In this document: piece by piece, positions 1-5,907 of the stretch
How the letters are laid out: each line of letters opens with the position of its first letter
Numbering within the stretch: position 1 is the stretch's first letter
Assembly (NCBI GenBank): GCA_947303535.1
Contig: CAMYYQ010000064.1
Span: forward strand, 1 to 6,472
Source: an uncultured Ruminococcus sp.
GTDB lineage: Bacteria > Bacillota_A > Clostridia > Oscillospirales > Ruminococcaceae
Length of the DNA: 6,472 nucleotides
Direction of reading: 5' to 3'
Translations under genes and position numbers: made by a program
Notes under the pieces: model-generated
The model's input: only the letters and a program-made list of their open reading frames with translations
The model's database searches: none
Told to the model about the DNA's origin: nothing

Positions 1-33
1 CACCTCAGGCTCACTCTCCTGAGGTGTTTTTTT
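1..33 (+). terminator. Intrinsic terminator of an upstream gene outside the window
   Basis: A perfect 9-bp stem (1-9 CACCTCAGG with 18-26 CCTGAGGTG), an 8-nt loop and a seven-T tract at 27-33 make a textbook rho-independent terminator. It would end a plus-strand transcript whose gene lies to the left of the window. Confidence 0.9.
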
Positions 34-94
34 GCAGCATGATGCTGCCACTTTGCCGCTCATAAACTCCTCCTACTTCTTTCTGCTCAATTGC

Positions 95-118
95 GGGCTG
101 CCACAGGCAGCCCCTACA
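95..118 (+). repeat. Small palindromic repeat, copy A (hairpin + CTACA)
   Basis: GGGCTGCC (95-102) and GGCAGCCC (106-113) form a perfect 8-bp stem with a 3-nt loop, followed by CTACA (114-118). The same hairpin-plus-CTACA design recurs at 149-175 and, on the other strand, at 3608-3634. No T tract follows, so it is not an obvious terminator. Confidence 0.6.
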
Positions 119-148
119 CCACATTCACGTTACTTGCATCTCTTTTTC

Positions 149-175
149 GGAACGCCGAGGGCGGCGTTCCCTACA
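149..175 (+). repeat. Small palindromic repeat, copy B (hairpin + CTACA)
   Basis: GGAACGCCG (149-157) and CGGCGTTCC (162-170) form a perfect 9-bp stem with loop AGGG, followed by CTACA (171-175). The stem sequence differs from copy A but the architecture and 3' tail match, which suggests one family of small mobile or palindromic intergenic elements. Confidence 0.6.
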
Positions 176-210
176 TTCTCAACTCTAAACTCTCAACTTT
201 CCTGCCTCTG

Positions 211-239
211 TTGCATTTTTAGCAGAATTATGTTATAAT
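211..239 (+). promoter_or_regulatory. Strong sigma-A-type promoter for the gene at 294
   Basis: The -35 box is TTGCAT (211-216). A 17-bp spacer leads to a perfect TATAAT (234-239), preceded by TG at 231-232, so it is also an extended -10. Transcription would begin near 246, giving a leader of about 48 nt. Confidence 0.88.
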
Positions 240-261
240 GTATTTACTTGATAGATAAAGA

Positions 262-275
262 CAGCCAAAAGGCTG
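262..275 (+). other. Short 5'-leader hairpin before the ribosome binding site
   Basis: CAGCC (262-266) and GGCTG (271-275) pair around an AAAA loop, ending 5 nt before the AGGAGG at 281-286. No T run follows, so it is not a terminator. It may stabilise the mRNA 5' end or keep the ribosome binding site exposed; that role is inferred. Confidence 0.4.
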
Positions 276-293
276 ACCTAAGGAGGTAATACA

Positions 294-1256
294 GTGAAAG
301 TTAGATTTCATCTGCCTGATTTTGCACGTCTCTTTAAATTCAATTCGGTTTTTCTGACAATGATGGAGAACAGTCCCGAATTTTTCCGTGAGGGAGTTGA
401 AGTAGCTTCCATATACGGCGTATTCCCACCGTCAATGTGGAACGGCGGACGAGTTATGCACGGTATGTGCCATAAGGACTTCGTAAAGGGCGTAACAAAC
501 TATTTCAACAAGAAAGGCATACCGCTCCGATTTACGTTTACAAATCCTATGCTTGAAAAAAAGCACCTCAGCGACGAATTCTGCAACATGGTAATGCATA
601 TCGCAGATAACGGACTCAATGAATGTATCGTTATGTCACCCATACTTGAGGACTATATAAGAAAGAACTATCCGAACTTCAAGCTGACAAGCTCCACCTG
701 CAAGCGTATCACCGATCCTGATACATTATTTGCCGAGGTCGAAAAAGACTATCACATCGTTGTTATCGACTATGACCTGAACAACAAGTTCGATATACTG
801 GAAAAAATACCGAACAAAGAAAAGTGCGAGATACTTGTAAATGCCTGCTGTAATCCGGGCTGTGCAAACCGTTCTCTCCACTATCAGACCATAGGTACAG
901 AGCAGATAGCATATGCAAATCACGTAAGAAAGTACCCAAACGTACCTTTCGATTCAAATAAATTTGCCGCAGAGCACCCCGAAGCAAAGGCAATATTTGA
1001 ATGTAAATGCGAACACAGAAGCCTCTTTGATATCAAAGACCTGAGCACACATATCACTCCCGACGATATATGGAACAAATACGTTCCTATGGGCTTCAAT
1101 CAGTTCAAGATAGAGGGACGCACATTCGATATGTTCAACCTTATGGAGCACTACCTCTACTACATGGTAAAGCCCGAATGTATCGAAAAGGCAAGACTCA
1201 CATTCCTGCGCAATCTCAGCCTCAACGGAGCAATAATCATACCCGATCACAGCTGA
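294..1256 (+). CDS. Cysteine-rich protein with weak U32/UbiU-UbiV-like features, function unknown
   Basis: This 320-residue soluble protein has no signal peptide or membrane segment. The start is GTG at 294, chosen for the perfect AGGAGG at 281-286 with 7 nt spacing. Its middle has a C185-C186-x3-C190 cluster (NACCNPGCANRS) and a second C237-x-C239 pair, spaced so they could hold an iron-sulfur cluster. Near the C terminus is FKIEGR (271-276), a signature-like string of U32 peptidases and their Fe-S relatives UbiU/UbiV, where FKIEGR-type loops follow the cysteine region. Further Cys-Met-His-rich stretches occur at 48-60 and 97-102. The family link rests on these motifs only; I do not recognise the protein and no peptidase activity should be assumed. 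It stands alone, with its own promoter and terminator. It might instead be an unrelated TIM-barrel Fe-S protein. Confidence 0.9.
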   Translation: MKVRFHLPDFARLFKFNSVFLTMMENSPEFFREGVEVASIYGVFPPSMWNGGRVMHGMCHKDFVKGVTNYFNKKGIPLRFTFTNPMLEKKHLSDEFCNMVMHIADNGLNECIVMSPILEDYIRKNYPNFKLTSSTCKRITDPDTLFAEVEKDYHIVVIDYDLNNKFDILEKIPNKEKCEILVNACCNPGCANRSLHYQTIGTEQIAYANHVRKYPNVPFDSNKFAAEHPEAKAIFECKCEHRSLFDIKDLSTHITPDDIWNKYVPMGFNQFKIEGRTFDMFNLMEHYLYYMVKPECIEKARLTFLRNLSLNGAIIIPDHS

Positions 1257-1280
1257 AATAAGTAATATGATACAGTTTTA

Positions 1281-1309
1281 CGCCTCTCATTTGAGAGGCG
1301 TTTGTATTT
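1281..1309 (+). terminator. Intrinsic terminator of the gene at 294-1256
   Basis: CGCCTCTC (1281-1288) pairs perfectly with GAGAGGCG (1293-1300) around a 4-nt loop, followed by the T-rich TTTGTATTT. It lies 24 nt past the TGA and separates this gene from the pan operon. Confidence 0.88.
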
Positions 1310-1339
1310 ATCAATGATTTTTTCACGTAATACCGAGTA

Positions 1340-1371
1340 TTCACACGCTTTTCACATTTCACTGTTATAAT
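1340..1371 (+). promoter_or_regulatory. Extended -10 promoter of the panBCD operon
   Basis: A perfect TATAAT (1366-1371) is preceded by TG (1363-1364), giving an extended -10. No good -35 lies at 16-18 bp; the nearest candidate, TTCACA at 1340-1345, is 20 bp away. TTCAC occurs four times upstream (1322, 1340, 1351, 1358), which could be activator sites making up for the weak -35. In the leader, CCGAG/CTCGG (1387-1398) forms a small palindrome that could be an operator; this is weak. Confidence 0.75.
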
Positions 1372-1430
1372 ACCCTTGTATCTTATCCGAGAACTCGGAA
1401 AGGTAACATCTTTTAAGGAGAAAATTGAAT

Positions 1431-2267
1431 ATGAAGAACACTGTTTCGACCCTTCTGAAGCAGAAGCAATCAGGTGACAAGATCACGATGCTTACTGCTT
1501 ACGACTACACAACAGCGAAGATAATCGACGAGTGCGGCGTAAACGCAATACTCATCGGCGACTCTCTCGGCATGGTCATGCTTGGCTATGAGAACACCCT
1601 GCCCGTAACTATGGAGGATATGATACATCATACCGCCGCAGTTTCAAGAGGAGCAGAAAACGCATTCATCGTAGCTGATATGCCATTCATGTCCTATCAG
1701 GTAAGCGTTCAGGAAGCTGTTGTAAATGCAGGACGGCTCATCAAAGAGGGCGGTGCAAATGCGGTAAAGCTTGAAGGCGGCGCGGAAGTCTGCGACCAAA
1801 TAAGAGCTATCGTTAATGCGTCTATCCCTGTTGTGGCTCATCTCGGACTCACTCCCCAGTCAGTAAACGCGTTCGGCGGCTTCAAGGTACAGGGCAAAAG
1901 CCTTGACAAAGCAAAGAAACTCATCGACGATGCACTGATGATACAAGAGGCAGGAGCCTGCGCAGTAGTACTTGAGGGTATACCTTCAAAGCTTGCAGAT
2001 ATCATCACAAAGAAGCTGTTCATTCCCACTATCGGTATCGGCGCAGGAAACGGCTGTGACGGTCAGGTGCTAGTATATCAGGATATGCTGGGACTTAACA
2101 CAGGACATACAGCAAAATTCGTGAAGCGTTTCGCAGAAGTCGGCGCACTTATGCGTCAGGGCATCTCGGACTATATAAGCGAAACAAAATCGGGTGTATT
2201 CCCCTCTGAGGAGCATACCTACGCTGTAGATGATGATGTTATCAATGAGCTTATGAAGGAGTGTTAA
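1431..2267 (+). CDS. panB: 3-methyl-2-oxobutanoate hydroxymethyltransferase (PanB)
   Basis: PanB transfers a hydroxymethyl group from 5,10-methylenetetrahydrofolate to alpha-ketoisovalerate, giving ketopantoate, the first committed step of pantothenate synthesis in the cytoplasm. The 278-residue length fits the family (E. coli about 264). Family motifs are in order: TAYDY (22-26), GDS with the metal ligand D44, ADMPF with D83, the substrate-binding pair K113-L-E115, AHLGLTPQ (136-143), catalytic E182 in VLEGIP, and IGIGAG (201-206). The C-terminal segment is a little longer than in E. coli. The ATG at 1431 is preferred because AAGGAG (1415-1420) is 10 nt upstream; an in-frame TTG at 1425 is only 4 nt from it. 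First gene of the operon; panC follows 4 nt after its stop. Confidence 0.97.
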   Translation: MKNTVSTLLKQKQSGDKITMLTAYDYTTAKIIDECGVNAILIGDSLGMVMLGYENTLPVTMEDMIHHTAAVSRGAENAFIVADMPFMSYQVSVQEAVVNAGRLIKEGGANAVKLEGGAEVCDQIRAIVNASIPVVAHLGLTPQSVNAFGGFKVQGKSLDKAKKLIDDALMIQEAGACAVVLEGIPSKLADIITKKLFIPTIGIGAGNGCDGQVLVYQDMLGLNTGHTAKFVKRFAEVGALMRQGISDYISETKSGVFPSEEHTYAVDDDVINELMKEC

Positions 2268-2271
2268 TGAT

Positions 2272-3120
2272 ATGAAGATAGTAAAGACTATAGATGAAGT
2301 GCGCGCACAGGTAAAGGAATGGAGAGCACAGGGACTTACAGTAGGTCTTGTGCCAACTATGGGATATCTCCACGAGGGACACGCAAGCCTTATCGACGCT
2401 TCCCACAGAGATAACGACAGAACAGTCGTATCCGATTTTGTAAATCCTATGCAGTTCGGACCGACTGAGGATCTCGAAAGCTATCCCCGTGACATCGAGC
2501 ACGATGCAAAGCTTGTGGAAGCTCACGGCGGCGACCTTATATTCAATCCCGAGCCCGAAGAAATGTACCACGAAGGATTCTCCTCATTCGTAGATATGAC
2601 AGTTCTCACACAGGAGCTCTGCGGACTCAGCCGCCCTGTACATTTCAGAGGTGTATGCACAGTCGTATCAAAACTTTTCAATATAGTAAAGCCTGACAGA
2701 GCCTACTTCGGCAAGAAAGACGCTCAGCAGCTTGCAGTTATTCGCCACATGGTCGATGACCTGAATATGGACATCGAGATAATCGGCTGTCCTATCGTCC
2801 GCGAAGCTGACGGACTCGCAAAGAGCTCACGCAATACATACCTCAATGATGCCGAAAGAAAGGCTGCACTTGTACTTTCACAGGCAATATTCCTCGGCAT
2901 GGATATGGTAAAAAGCGGCGAAAAGGACTGCTCTGCAATTATAAATGCTATGAAAAAGCACATTGAAGCTGAACCTCTTGCACGTATCGACTACGTAAAG
3001 ATAGTTGACTGCGCAACAATGCAGCAGATAGAAAAACTTGACCGTCCCGCACTCTGCGCAATTGCTGTATATATCGGCAAAACACGCCTTATCGACAACT
3101 TCTTCACCGAAGACGTATAA
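2272..3120 (+). CDS. panC: Pantothenate synthetase (PanC)
   Basis: PanC joins pantoate and beta-alanine with ATP through a pantoyl-adenylate intermediate, making pantothenate in the cytoplasm. The protein is 282 residues, the normal length. It shows the nucleotidyltransferase signature [10 protein letters not shown] (28-37, HIGH-type motif with H34 and H37), FVNPMQF (56-62), RPVHFRG (121-127), the FGKKDAQQL loop (146-154) and the KMSKS-like LAKSSRN (182-188). All catalytic regions are present, so activity is expected. The start at 2272 has AAGGAG at 2256-2261, inside the end of panB, and the 4-nt gap suggests translational coupling. panD follows after 10 nt. The gene order panB-panC-panD is common in bacteria. 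Confidence 0.97.
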   Translation: MKIVKTIDEVRAQVKEWRAQGLTVGLVPTMGYLHEGHASLIDASHRDNDRTVVSDFVNPMQFGPTEDLESYPRDIEHDAKLVEAHGGDLIFNPEPEEMYHEGFSSFVDMTVLTQELCGLSRPVHFRGVCTVVSKLFNIVKPDRAYFGKKDAQQLAVIRHMVDDLNMDIEIIGCPIVREADGLAKSSRNTYLNDAERKAALVLSQAIFLGMDMVKSGEKDCSAIINAMKKHIEAEPLARIDYVKIVDCATMQQIEKLDRPALCAIAVYIGKTRLIDNFFTEDV

Positions 3121-3130
3121 GGAGGCAGCA

Positions 3131-3514
3131 ATGGAAATATCAATGCTCAAAAGCAAGATACACCGCGCTGTCATAACTCAGGCTGAGCTCAACTACGTCG
3201 GCAGCATAACTATTGACGAGGAACTTATGGAAGCTTCGGGACTTTACGAATACGAGCACGTTCACGTAGTAAATGTCAACAGCGGCAGCCGCATCGAGAC
3301 ATATGTCATCGCAGGCGAACGCGGAAGCGGAGTTATCTGTCTCAACGGAGCAGCAGCCCGTGCAGGACAGAAAGGCGACCATGTTATCATCATGGCATAC
3401 GCAGCAATGACTCCCGAGGAAATAAAAACTCACCGTCCTAAGGTAGTTTTTGTAGGCGACAGGAATGAGATAATCAAGGTTGCGGACTACGAAAAGCACG
3501 GCGTTTTAATGTAA
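3131..3514 (+). CDS. panD: Aspartate 1-decarboxylase proenzyme (PanD)
   Basis: PanD decarboxylates L-aspartate to beta-alanine, the second substrate of PanC. It is made as an inactive chain that cuts itself between Gly24 and Ser25; the serine becomes the pyruvoyl cofactor. Here YVGS places G24-S25 at exactly the E. coli positions. K9, R54, T57, Y58 and N72 of the active site and processing region are also conserved. Length is 127 residues, typical. The ATG at 3131 follows AAGGAGG (3119-3125) with 5 nt spacing; the AA overlaps the panC stop. A longer in-frame reading from 3038 would overlap panC and destroy the Gly24 numbering. Last gene of the operon. No panE or PanZ-like maturation factor is visible in the window. 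Confidence 0.97.
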   Translation: MEISMLKSKIHRAVITQAELNYVGSITIDEELMEASGLYEYEHVHVVNVNSGSRIETYVIAGERGSGVICLNGAAARAGQKGDHVIIMAYAAMTPEEIKTHRPKVVFVGDRNEIIKVADYEKHGVLM

Positions 3515-3525
3515 TATACAAATTC

Positions 3526-3551
3526 AGCCCCGAACAATGTTCGGGGCTTTT
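3526..3551 (+). terminator. Terminator of the panBCD operon
   Basis: AGCCCCGAAC (3526-3535) pairs with GTTCGGGGCT (3539-3548) in a GC-rich stem, followed by a short T run (3548-3551). The stem begins 12 nt past the panD stop. The T tract is short but the stem is strong. Confidence 0.85.
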
Positions 3552-3607
3552 ACGTTATATATTAGTTATCAGCTGTTAGTGATTAGTGCTTAGTTTTCAG
3601 GGCGCAC

Positions 3608-3634
3608 TGTAGGGGCTGGCGTCCTCGACAGCCC
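3608..3634 (-). repeat. Small palindromic repeat, copy C (hairpin + CTACA, minus strand)
   Basis: On the minus strand GGGCTG (3634-3629) and CAGCCC (3618-3613) pair and are followed by CTACA (3612-3608). The CAGCCCCTACA end is identical to the end of copy A at 108-118, so both belong to one repeat family in opposite orientations. Confidence 0.55.
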
Positions 3635-3700
3635 AAATACAATAAGCCAATTGTAAGAGCCAATATAATCCGCCCGATTAGGGACGCCGTCTCTGGACTC

Positions 3701-3727
3701 TGCCAAAGGAACACAGTCCCTTTGGCA
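3701..3727. repeat. 9-bp inverted repeat
   Basis: TGCCAAAGG (3701-3709) and CCTTTGGCA (3719-3727) form a perfect stem with a 9-nt loop. It lies 26 bp past the stop of the minus-strand operon and could stabilise the 3' end of that transcript. No T tract follows on the minus strand, so it is not a standard intrinsic terminator. Confidence 0.5.
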
Positions 3728-3752
3728 TTCCATTCATACGCTCAATACATTT

Positions 3753-4865
3753 TTATCTGTCTTTTAGTCCCATCAGCCATTTTACAAGACGCTCTCTTGA
3801 ATAAGGTATATCATCGCAGTATATGCTCATTACCTCTTCTACGTCTGCTCCTTTAGCCATTTTACGGATATCCTCCGTACTGCTTCCGAAGCCGCTGCTG
3901 CCCTGAGTTGCAACAAGATATAGCTTCTTTCCGCTGAGATCACAGCTTTCAAGGAATGTCGCCACAGGCATAGGAACTGTACCGCACCACAGCGGATAAA
4001 CCAGTATCACCGAATTATAGCTGCTAATATCAATAGGCTCGATTTCAGGACGAGCGTCATTACTAAGCTCCTTCAATGACACCGTTACTGTACTTCCGTA
4101 GCTTGACGGGTACTTCTTTCCAGTAAGTGTTATCGCCTTTGTTTCGCAGTCTGCCGCATTTTTTATCATCTCCGCAAGCAGTTGATTACTGCCCATAAGC
4201 TCGCCGTCTGCAAGCAGCAGAGAAGCTCCCGAAACTGCGTCCACATCGTCATCAAAATCTGTATTGCCAACTCTTGTGAAGTACACAACGAGAGGCTTGT
4301 CACTGAGCTGGACTTTTTCGCCGTTTACCGCATTATTCAGGCTTATATCAACTACCTTGAAATGGCGGTTTAGATAAGGTACAAGGGCAAGTCCCACAGA
4401 AGCCGCAGCTATAGTTCCCAAAGCAATAAAAATGCCTGCTTTCTTCTTTTTCTTCGTCCTTATATAGCCGCGCATACCGCCGTGAAATACGGACAAAGCA
4501 AGTACAGCCGATGCAAGATATTTGTGAAGATCACTGCTTCCCAAAGCTCTGAACCACGGAAAGATAAGCCTTGAAACGCCCATGCTGCTGACCATGAGGA
4601 CAATGCTGCAAAGCATGAGCAATACCGTTGAGATATTGAATATCTTTCGTGCAACAGGCTTTTTCGAGCCGTTAAACAGCGTTGCGTACCATTTCCGCTT
4701 TATGATGATATGGACTACAAGGCAGACAAAAAAGCCTATTCCAAGGAATTCGTGAACTGTGTTTCCCGTAAATACGTACAGCATCTGTGCAAGAAGTAGC
4801 CCATACATGGCTATATCTGCAATTATTCCGACTGTTTTTTTAGTTTTGGCTTTATCCACTGACAT
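3753..4865 (-). CDS. Membrane cytochrome-b-like (DUF4405-type) protein fused to a flavodoxin-like domain
   Basis: Numbered from the ATG at 4865 (370 residues), five hydrophobic helices are visible: about 11-32, 38-55, 75-97, 114-131 and 145-165. H38 and H52 on helix 2, and H114 and H128 on helix 4, are each 14 residues apart, as in di-heme four-helix cytochromes. Positive loops (56-74 and the lysine run 136-142) put the N terminus inside and everything after helix 5 outside. Residues 190-370 form a flavodoxin_4-like domain: VVYFTRVGNT (193-202) as FMN phosphate loop, VILVYPLWCGTVPMP (286-300), and VATQGSSGFGSS (318-329). DAVSGAS (209-215) resembles a flavinylation motif. Likely a transmembrane redox protein; donor and acceptor unknown. 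The start is uncertain: GTG at 4859 lies 8 nt from AGGAG, the ATG only 2 nt. It follows the acylphosphatase gene by 5-11 nt, so the two are probably cotranscribed. Confidence 0.9.
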   Translation of the reverse strand: MSVDKAKTKKTVGIIADIAMYGLLLAQMLYVFTGNTVHEFLGIGFFVCLVVHIIIKRKWYATLFNGSKKPVARKIFNISTVLLMLCSIVLMVSSMGVSRLIFPWFRALGSSDLHKYLASAVLALSVFHGGMRGYIRTKKKKKAGIFIALGTIAAASVGLALVPYLNRHFKVVDISLNNAVNGEKVQLSDKPLVVYFTRVGNTDFDDDVDAVSGASLLLADGELMGSNQLLAEMIKNAADCETKAITLTGKKYPSSYGSTVTVSLKELSNDARPEIEPIDISSYNSVILVYPLWCGTVPMPVATFLESCDLSGKKLYLVATQGSSGFGSSTEDIRKMAKGADVEEVMSIYCDDIPYSRERLVKWLMGLKDR

Positions 4866-4870
4866 CACTC

Positions 4871-5140
4871 CTATACAACATCGAAGCTGTAATCCCCGTG
4901 TACGGGGATATTTTTTTCGTCTATACTTTCGATACTTCCCCACGAATGATTTTCGAGAGCTTCGATAAGATCTGCAATATCTCTTTCCGTACCCTCTGCT
5001 TCCATTTCGACAGAGCCGTCAGAGAGATTTCTCACCCAGCCCGAAATGCCTAATCTGCGGGCTGTATGACTTGCCTTCCAGCGGAATCCCACTCCCTGCA
5101 CATATCCGTAAAAGATCAGATGCTTTCTTACCTTTTCCAT
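4871..5140 (-). CDS. Acylphosphatase
   Basis: Acylphosphatases hydrolyse carboxyl-phosphate bonds such as those of acetyl-, carbamoyl- or 1,3-bisphosphoglycerate-type compounds, in the cytoplasm; the physiological substrate is usually unclear. The 89 residues match the family length. The signature YGYVQGVGFR (11-20) supplies the phosphate-binding loop and catalytic R20, and GWVRNLSDGSVE (34-45) supplies catalytic N38. The C-terminal end (YSFDVV) is slightly different from the usual FxIRY ending. ATG at 5140 is preceded by AGGAG (complement of 5148-5152), 7 nt away. It is the first gene from the minus-strand promoter, and its stop TAG overlaps the AGGAG of the following membrane flavodoxin gene. 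No functional link between the two is evident from the sequence. The symbol acyP would fit. Confidence 0.95.
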   Translation of the reverse strand: MEKVRKHLIFYGYVQGVGFRWKASHTARRLGISGWVRNLSDGSVEMEAEGTERDIADLIEALENHSWGSIESIDEKNIPVHGDYSFDVV

Positions 5141-5168
5141 TTTTACACTCCTGCATACTTTTTATAAT

Positions 5169-5197
5169 ATTATACAGCATAGCATCTTTGCAGTCAA
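5169..5197 (-). promoter_or_regulatory. Sigma-A-type promoter of the acylphosphatase-flavodoxin operon
   Basis: On the minus strand, TTGACT (5197-5192) is followed after exactly 17 bp by TATAAT (5174-5169). This near-consensus promoter lies about 30 bp before the acylphosphatase start, with AGGAG between. It is divergent from the plus-strand promoter at 5226-5254; the two -35 boxes are 28 bp apart, so shared regulation is possible. Confidence 0.9.
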
Positions 5198-5225
5198 GCA
5201 GATAAAATGAACAGCCGTGCAGTTC

Positions 5226-5254
5226 TTTACTTTTATGTTATATCGTGTTATAAT
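5226..5254 (+). promoter_or_regulatory. Promoter of the HD hydrolase gene
   Basis: TTTACT (5226-5231) is a partial -35. After a 17-bp spacer comes TATAAT (5249-5254), with TG at 5246-5247 (extended -10). Transcription would start near 5261, leaving a leader of only about 23 nt that carries AGGAG at 5271-5275. Confidence 0.82.
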
Positions 5255-5283
5255 TTATCTATATTAATACAGGAGAGTGGGCT

Positions 5284-5883
5284 ATGAGATATTTCAGTGC
5301 AGAAGATGACGTTATTAGACTTACAGATGATAACGAAGCATTAAGATACAGCTTCGGCGAAGAAAAATGGTATCATTCTGATATCCCTGACAGCTGCACT
5401 GAAATTACAGAGCAGAAAGCACTCGATATTCTTGATAAGCAGCGAAAAAAGTTAAACTCACTTTTAGAGCTTGCAGAAAAAACTGCTGCCGAAAAACACA
5501 ACGGGCAGTTCGATAAAGGCGGAAATCCCTATTTTACTCACCCTCAGGCAGTTGCTGCACAGCTGAAAAATACCGAACACAAAATAGCAGCATATCTCCA
5601 CGATGTATGCGAGGATACCCCCACAACCTTTGATGATCTGCTGAAAATGGGATTTACTCCGAAAATAGTAAATTCCATAAAACTGCTTACAAAGTCAGAT
5701 GATATCTCATATGAAGAATATCTTGGAAAAATAAAGCTTGATGAATGTGCAAGAAATGTAAAAATGGCTGATATAAGGCATAATATGGATATTTCCCGTA
5801 TTCCCTGCCCTACAGAAAAGGACTTCGCAAGACTTGAAAAATATAAAAAAGCTCTGAAATTCCTTGAAAAAAATGACATTTAA
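5284..5883 (+). CDS. HD-domain hydrolase of the RelA/SpoT (ppGpp hydrolase) type
   Basis: This soluble 199-residue protein carries a RelA/SpoT-like HD fold in residues 55-197. Motifs in order are KHNGQFDKGGNPYFTHP (71-87, H86 as first metal ligand), YLHDVCEDT (104-112, H106-D107 and E110-D111) and VKMADIRHNMD (159-169, D163). These are the Mn2+ and catalytic residues of (p)ppGpp hydrolases such as SpoT and the small MESH1/SAH type. The nucleotidyltransferase (synthetase) and TGS/ACT domains are absent, so it looks like a stand-alone small alarmone hydrolase. Activity on ppGpp is inferred; another nucleotide is possible. Residues 1-45 are outside the HD fold, rich in acidic and aromatic residues, and unrecognised. 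ATG at 5284 follows AGGAG (5271-5275) at 8 nt. It has its own promoter and terminator. Confidence 0.92.
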   Translation: MRYFSAEDDVIRLTDDNEALRYSFGEEKWYHSDIPDSCTEITEQKALDILDKQRKKLNSLLELAEKTAAEKHNGQFDKGGNPYFTHPQAVAAQLKNTEHKIAAYLHDVCEDTPTTFDDLLKMGFTPKIVNSIKLLTKSDDISYEEYLGKIKLDECARNVKMADIRHNMDISRIPCPTEKDFARLEKYKKALKFLEKNDI

Positions 5884-5907
5884 AGTCTGCATTTTGCGGA
5901 CTTTTTT
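5884..5907 (+). terminator. Intrinsic terminator of the HD hydrolase gene
   Basis: AGTCTGCA (5884-5891) pairs with TGCGGACT (5895-5902), including one G-T pair, followed by six Ts (5902-5907). It starts directly after the stop codon. Its right arm and T run (GCGGACTTTTTT) reappear as GCGAACTTTTTT at 6050-6061, the start of the second leader repeat. Confidence 0.85.

Larger units (their letters stand above)
34..210. other. Intergenic debris with two palindromic hairpin repeats, no gene
   Basis: No convincing coding region is visible. The only long open frame (32-238) has no ribosome binding site, an unnatural composition, and runs through the promoter of the next gene. The stretch contains two hairpins, each followed by CTACA (listed separately), and a low-complexity CTCAACTCTAAACTCTCAAC stretch at about 178-197. 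That kind of sequence is typical of decayed interspersed repeats. Confidence 0.6.
3552..3752. other. Intergenic gap with decayed repeats, no gene
   Basis: This stretch lies between two convergent operons and has no usable reading frame. It holds a low-complexity run of TTAGT/ATTAGT words (about 3559-3595), one inverted copy of the hairpin-plus-CTACA repeat (3608-3634), a possible degenerate half copy near 3678-3690 (AGGGACGCCG), and an unrelated 9-bp inverted repeat at 3701-3727. Confidence 0.6.

Noticed and set aside
32..238. 68-codon open frame on the plus strand
   Set aside because: It has no ribosome binding site, reads through two palindromic repeats and the promoter of the next gene, and its protein is low-complexity with no recognisable motif.
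1425..1430. TTG start for panB, two codons longer
   Set aside because: It would lie only 4 nt from AAGGAG, whereas the ATG at 1431 has acceptable spacing and gives the usual PanB N terminus.
3038..3130. Longer panD start overlapping panC
   Set aside because: The ATG at 3131 has a perfect ribosome binding site and puts the Gly24-Ser25 cleavage site at its canonical number; the extension is panC sequence in another frame.
3701..3727. Intrinsic terminator of the minus-strand operon
   Set aside because: The stem is good, but no T tract follows on the minus strand, so it is listed only as an inverted repeat.
4866..4943. N-terminal extension of the membrane flavodoxin
   Set aside because: It overlaps acylphosphatase coding sequence, lacks a ribosome binding site, and is explained by the out-of-frame reading of that gene.
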